A DNA stretch of 64,000 nt from Dendrocalamus latiflorus. Lineage: Eukaryota > Streptophyta > Magnoliopsida > Poales > Poaceae. The notes below the pieces were generated by a model, which worked only from the letters and a program-made list of their open reading frames with translations, did no database searches and had not been told where the DNA came from. A program made the translations under genes and the position numbers. Numbering within the stretch: position 1 is the first letter of the stretch; each line of letters opens with the position of its first letter. Shown here in pieces: positions 58,527 to 64,000 of the stretch. The stretch covers positions 30,089,606 to 30,153,605 of the forward strand of contig CM029644.1 of the NCBI GenBank assembly GCA_017311315.1, written 5' to 3'.

Positions 58527-61500
58527 CGTATTTTCTATTGGTTTCCATGTAGTACAAAGATAACGGTGTGCTGCCTCGTAGAGATGAGTTGTTTATTAAA
58601 ACACAAACTCATAAAAATGACCTACCTTCACAAGCAGCAGAATCTAAAATTATAAGTACATTCAAAATTAGCACTTTGATGTCTAAGGGCTTGATGTGTT
58701 GTAGATTACGCTAGTCTCATTTGGTTGGTTATATAGCATATTGATATCTTCTGCATGTACTGAGTTGAGCAAGCAAGGCTAACAGCTTGATGTAATGGGA
58801 TTGTTGCATGAGGCCTATCTATGTCAATGTTATCAATTATGCAAGTTGAACATTACTGAAAAAAAAGTATTGCAGTCTCAATTTATTTACTTTACCAATG
58901 TTCATAACATGCCCGTGCCCCATTTCTGTCGAGATCAAAATGAGGGTGTTTCAAAACTATTGCTTTTACTATACTGCCAGTCTTTTCTGTCTTGCCTTCT
59001 TGAGATCATTAAATTAACTGTATAATATTATTGATTTTATGAAGTGGATAAACAATTTTCTGAGTACAATTTTTTTGTGTGTTATGATTTTATGAACTGT
59101 ATAATGTTAGCACTTTTAAGTCAACATCTGGTTTTGGTTACAATCATGTTACGCGTTCAGTGTTATACACAATGCTTTCATGGCTGCACATTGCTACTTA
59201 ATACTCCCACATTTTTTATGCACTGACATGCATCTAGCTAGCATGCATTAGTATATAGCATGTAGCCCAATCCAGTAGTCTATTATATCTTGAAGATTTA
59301 ATTTGCTCCAAAGCAGATGGTGAGGTATTTAATTAGGACTACTTTAATTTGGCTTACTTAGCTTGTAGTTGAAGGTATTAATTACCAGGACAAGTTCAAA
59401 CTAAGACAGCAAATTAAATAAGATTGTTTTGTAGAGTTTACTTAGATAAGTACTTGTCCATCCTATGAGGTAAGGTTGTAAAGAGGAAGGCTATGAGTTT
59501 GTGCCAGTCAAAAAAGGTTAGGAATTGATAAGCTGAATTCATCTTTTCCACTTTTTATACCATAATAACTAAGCAAAGTATAACTGGGTTTTAAAGATAT
59601 GTAGAACACTTAAAAGCTATATATATATATATATATATATACTAGCTTGCTTAAAATATAAAGTAGACCAACTTAGATAGTCCAACTCAGTAGCAGTACT
59701 ACCATATTTAACCGGAGAAAATGTCGAATATATGTGCAAAAGAAATTTCTTATGACCCTTTTGACAAAGAAACCATTTAAGCCATATTAAGTTGTATTCT
59801 AAAAGAAGACTTTTGCTCACATCAACCTGAAAACAAGATGCATTTAAGCAAAATCAAGCTAGGATGCAAAGATAAAAGAACTGATCAACCAAACTAGTGG
59901 TTCCAACAAAATGGGATTGGTAGCTAGCCAATTTTCTCGAGAGGAATTCTATTCCATCTTGACTTATTTGAAAAGAATATATACATGTGTACTACATCTA
60001 CTTTTTTTATGGACCACTACACCATGCATTTTGTTGATAGATGAAGTTGCATATAGATATAGGATCAACATGTCCGTCTGAAGTATTAACTAACTGCACG
60101 TGGATGCAAAGATAAAATATCTGCCCCCTTCGCACATTAACATCTGAGTAGATGTGGATTAAGGAACCAAAATGGCTATTTCAATAGGTATGAACTCTAT
60201 GAACTAAGCTAAACAATATAAATACCCACAAAAGATGACAGCTCAAATGATATCTATGAACTAAGCTTAAGAATATATATGCATATAGAATTCTAGAGCT
60301 TAGGTCAAACGAACATCAAACAAAAAGTGGCAATCAAACAAAGAAGCCCCATTGGACAGAATCACTGAAATATTGGCTCTGATGTTATGAGATATTTTTA
60401 GACATTATGCTAGTTCTCACAATGTTATACTGCATATTAGTATGAGAATAGCATGTGGGAATTTGTGCAACAAAAGTCAATATAAAGATGCGAAAGCATA
60501 AAAGTTAAACAATGGCCTGATAGTTGTACCTACACTAGCTTGTTCATTTTAACAGGCTATGTCTTGAGAAAATACAATTTAATTACTAGTTAAAATTAGC
60601 AAGATAATACAGTGCAACAGCTTGTCCATTGCCAAATAAAATAGACGTTTTAGGGCCAAAAAGAAAAAAAAGGCTTTAGAACAGAACTTCTCTGCAATTT
60701 GCATCAAATGTACATAGTACAAAGGTGTACCTCAAGAGGAATTCCTGCTGGGTCCTCAAATGAATTTAGAGATGACATGTTTCAATGACAATAAGTGATG
60801 CATGGAATTCATGGGTAAATTGTGATTGTTCGTTGTTAAATTTATAATCATGTTTAACTATTTGACGCTCATATCATGTTTGGGCATATATATGGTTTGT
60901 GATTATTGACTTCTCAAATTTCTTTGCAGATACAAAACATAAGGGTTGTTGAAGTTATTGTTTGCTGATGGAGTGACCGTCCTTATTTTGCAAATGGTGA
61001 TAGCCTGATGATTTCATTATGTGGACATCATCATTGTCAACTTCTTTTATGTGGATGTTTTGTACATGCCAGGATAGATTAGTATTGTGGTAGTAGGGGT
61101 TGGAGTATTTACACGTGCCAAAGATAAACTAGTATTGTCGACTTCTTTTGTGTGGATGTTTTGTACATGCCAAGGAGACCGTGGCTATATTAAATGATCA
61201 TAATTCTGAAATTGCATGAACTGCGTATGGTGTACTACACATGTACTATTGTGCTTATCAGAAATTTTATATTTCAGGTTTATGTATTTTGCATCATCTG
61301 AATTTCATCTATGTGTTGCGGCTGTATTTGATTGATGATATGACATTTTCTAAGCTATACGATTGCGAAAATTGTATGTTTTTCTAAATTTTGGTTGAAT
61401 GGGGCAAACTATTGAGAAAATATTAAATTCACTATTCCTTGCGACATAATTAAATTTTATTGGTATTTTACATGTATATTCCTATGTGCCTAATTTGCCA

Positions 61501-61599
61501 GGAATCATGCCCATGCTGTCAATATATCTACCAGGGAAAATGGACAATTGAGGGCAATTAATTGCCAACAATACAACTAACTGCAGGGGAAACTCATGT
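58527..61599. other. AT-rich stretch with a short dup, nothing coding
   Basis: No gene was recognised. A (TA)n run lies at about 59619-59642. A 39-bp direct repeat with few differences occurs at 61033-61071 and 61134-61172. A possible second CACTACACCATG end lies at 60015. This could be the remains of a transposon bounded by 57046, but no right terminus was seen. Confidence 0.35.
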
Positions 61600-62284
61600 G
61601 GATATATGTCATGGAGATCAGATCCAATCTAACTAGTCACTTTCCATTGGAAGTTCATGTGATTGCTCAATTTTGGCTCAGGAAAAAGGTGATTTGGGGT
61701 TTTGATTTTGTGGGTGTTTTGGCTTGAGCTCATACTATGATCTAGCTTGCTATGATATGTGAGAACCCATCTAATGTCATCCAGATCATCAAGAACTCAC
61801 GAGTAAGAACATATCAAGGTTTCTCTTTTTGCTTGATTTTGATGCAATCTTCTTTATTTTGTATAATGGTAGGAACTTTGATATTGATCTTCACTATCCA
61901 TGATCAAAATAGATTCATGATATTCTAGAGAATGTGTATACCAAGTTTTAGATCATTTAGAGTTGTAGATTAAAAGTTGCATAATTTCTTGGTTTGAAAT
62001 CGTGATGTTTTTAGCTCTACTATGGAGAGGGAGAGAGAAGTTAGACCGACCTAGCCCGGTCAGAGCGGCCCCTACTTGGCGGTCTGACAAGCTAGAAGGA
62101 TAAAGGTCCGATTTGGCTCAGTTTTTCTTAGAGCTTTCCATGTGATTGCTTGGACTCTGAACTTTATAATTTCATTTAGCTATTAGAGCGAAAAGTTTTG
62201 ATTTCACTTTGATAAAGTGTTAAAAAGACATTTGATAGTGTTGGCTCCTATTCACCCCCTTTAGTCGTCGTTCTCGGTTCTACA
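61600..62284. repeat. Copia-type LTR remnant
   Basis: The end reads TATTCACCCCCTTTAGTCG then CTCGGTTCTACA. This is a 3' LTR end pattern common in grass LTR elements. Upstream phrases include GGTCTGACAAG and TTTATAATTTCATT. The left boundary is not defined and no partner LTR was found. Confidence 0.4.
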
Positions 62285-62689
62285 AGCTCTTTATTTCTTC
62301 GTGTTATCATTCAGTGCCACTTAATATAATTAACAAAGGATAAGTTATCATATAACAGGAACTCAGGTAATAGGTAAATAAATTATCCACTACGGCTGAT
62401 ATGATGCTACATAACATCGATACTGAAAATGCAAGTTGACAACAGTAAGCCACATGTTTGTTGTACATAGGACGTTTAACTCTCAAAATGTTCTAATGTG
62501 TTGTTCGTATGTCTTTCAAAATTTATAACCCAGAGATTTATATTAAATATAATTCAAGTAAACAACTAATGGTCTCCATCTTAGTTACAAACAACAACCA
62601 AGAAGGTTTGAAACTATTTGGTGAAGAAAAAGTAGCAAAATTACATTTCGTACAAGAAAATTGATGTTATAATTTATCTAAAACTTTAC

Positions 62690-63110
62690 TTAAGAAACGC
62701 TCTGTGAGTATCCATCCCAATTATCTCGATTGATCCCTTCAAGGACATCTCTCCCACTTGTTTCATCTAAATACTGTGAATTCGAATGAAGCTCTGTCAC
62801 ATCTTTTGGAGGTAACAGTCAAAATTGAAGACAAGCAGAGTATAAATAAAATAAAAATCTGACCTCATTTGTAAAACCAGCAAAGCTTGTATGCAGCTCA
62901 CGATCTCGCATTCCATCATTGTTGCAGTGTGACTACTATGATTTGAAGTGAACCACAGCATCTCTTTTCAGCGTACATACCATTTCCCGCGTCATCCCAG
63001 TCGATGGCATCCTCAAAGTTTCATGGCTGTAGGACAGTAGGAATAAATGATAGCTTATGCAAACTTCATTATAAAATCATAGGTTATACAAGCTTGATCG
63101 CTTCGCTGGC
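62690..63110 (-). other. Possible 3' exons of an unrecognised gene
   Basis: Minus-strand exons look spliced. FEDAIDWDDAGN (about 63026-62990) ends at a GTATGT. NDGMRDRELHTSFAGFTNE (about 62925-62865) ends at GTCAGA. After an acceptor-like CCAAAAG comes VTELHSNSQYLDETSG... to ...GYSQSVS and a stop near 62690. The segments read as ordinary protein with plausible splice sites, but I do not recognise the family. The upstream GC-rich frame at 63443-63806 may be the first exon. Confidence 0.35.
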
Positions 63111-63442
63111 AATAAGGGCACCGGCAATGAGAGCCTAAACATAGCCTGACATGTTCTGAAACTAGTCACATATGACACTAGTCAAGAAAGCACAAAAAAG
63201 TAGCAGGTTCTACACGAATGGCCTGATCACTGAAGAAATAATCCAACAGGTTAAACACACATTACATGCCCAATTAGATTTGCAAGCTGCAACCGCTAAT
63301 TACGAGCAGATAGCCCAGATAACGTTAGAATAACAATGGCCAAGGAATTAATTTGGAATTCAGTTAAACAACTAAAGTTCTCCATCTTAGATGGCTATGC
63401 AGAAAGAAACAAAATTTGGGGAAACAGGGAATCAGGATGAAC

Positions 63443-63806
63443 CTGGCAGCGATCGATAGGCTCGATGGCTGGTAGGGCGAGGGACAAAGGACGCCGCCGG
63501 CACATCATGACGCTTCGGCGAAGGAAGCAGGGATGAGCAGGCGTCGGGTGGACGTTGTGTGACACGGTGGCGCGCACGAGGCTCAGGGGAGCAAGGGCCC
63601 CGTGGGGGGAGGCGGTGGGGAGGGTGGCTCCGGGAGGGGCGGCGCAGGCGAGGTTCGGGGGAGCAATGGCAGCGGCGGAGGTATGTGGAGCGGCGGCGGC
63701 CGTGTGGGCGGCAAAGGGGAGGCAACGGTGGAGAGGGCGGCTCCAGGGATGCGGGGGGTTTGCTGGTGCGAAGGTGGCTAGCTACTGCGGCGCAGGGGAT
63801 ATGCAA
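63443..63806 (-). other. Possible first exon (GC-rich) of the same gene
   Basis: A GC-rich, Arg/Pro-rich frame with ATG at 63804-63806 lies on the minus strand. A CAG|GTTCAT donor is seen near 63443 in a neighbouring frame (EPIDRCQ). Both open frames could be compositional artefacts of a CpG-rich 5' region. The link to the downstream exons is inferred only from strand and spacing. Confidence 0.3.
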
Positions 63807-64000
63807 ACGTGGAGCTCGTGGACTAGGACGTGGAGATAGGTAGATTTATCCTATTACTGGGTGATATTTTATCTCTCGTGTTCCATACGACTTTAATATC
63901 TAGATTATTCTTAGCTTTTAATTTATTTAAGTCAGTACTCATTTAAAACATATCAAATTTATTTTATTACAAGTTGAGATTTTATCATTCCTACTCTAAA
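63807..64000. other. Window edge, nothing recognised
   Basis: AT-rich sequence. If the minus-strand gene is real, this would be its promoter. No clear TATA box was assigned. Confidence 0.3.

Noticed and set aside
60001..60030. CACTACACCATGC as a CACTA terminus
   Set aside because: No subterminal repeats or inverted partner were found nearby.

Overview
This window is nuclear DNA from a grass (Poaceae), probably a panicoid such as sorghum, sugarcane or maize relatives. The support is threefold. There is one intact, intron-rich gene with a GC-rich first exon. The rest is a dense mosaic of grass-type transposons (En/Spm CACTA elements with 'CAGACGGTT' subterminal repeats, Tourist-like and hAT-like MITEs, an L1-type LINE, a Ty3/gypsy element with long LTRs). 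Long stretches hold no gene. I saw no operon-like layout, CRISPR array, rRNA or convincing tRNA by eye.

The only gene I can assemble completely is a trehalose-6-phosphate phosphatase (TPP) at 45135-48896 (+). It has eleven exons, all junctions are GT-AG and in frame, and the product is 359 aa. It belongs to the plant clade that holds maize RAMOSA3, its sister gene SRA, and rice TPP7. A TATA box lies about 200 bp upstream of the ATG. A hAT-type MITE with a perfect 8-bp target duplication ends 320 bp upstream of the ATG.

Layout. 1-2830 holds gene debris: an AP1/FUL-like MADS exon with an in-frame stop, and a short C2H2-finger/EAR-like segment fused to sequence resembling exon 1 of the TPP gene. 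2830-8060 is a decayed LINE on the minus strand, itself interrupted by a MITE. 10472-16130 is a full-length CACTA element (TSD TAT) with broken transposase exons and a Ulp1-like protease domain. 16971-17840 is a Tourist-like MITE (TSD TTA). 21353-23121 is a non-autonomous CACTA (TSD CTC) with hairpin arrays. 23942-32780 is a decayed gypsy element with unequal LTRs. 33222-33603 is another MITE. About 34200-37629 is a CACTA remnant on the minus strand. 38549-42500 holds three MITEs and a truncated CACTA. 43618-44811 holds two MITEs just upstream of the TPP gene. 48897-53111 is mostly featureless. 53112-62284 is a patchwork of MITEs, CACTA ends, a pyrimidine-rich minisatellite and LTR debris. 62690-63806 (-) may hold the exons of an unrecognised gene.

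Apart from the TPP gene nothing here forms a working pathway. The most interesting features are the TPP gene with its transposon-shaped promoter region, the scattered fragments resembling inflorescence regulators near the left edge, and the comparison of the five CACTA copies. Copy boundaries and identities were read by eye; no search was run.
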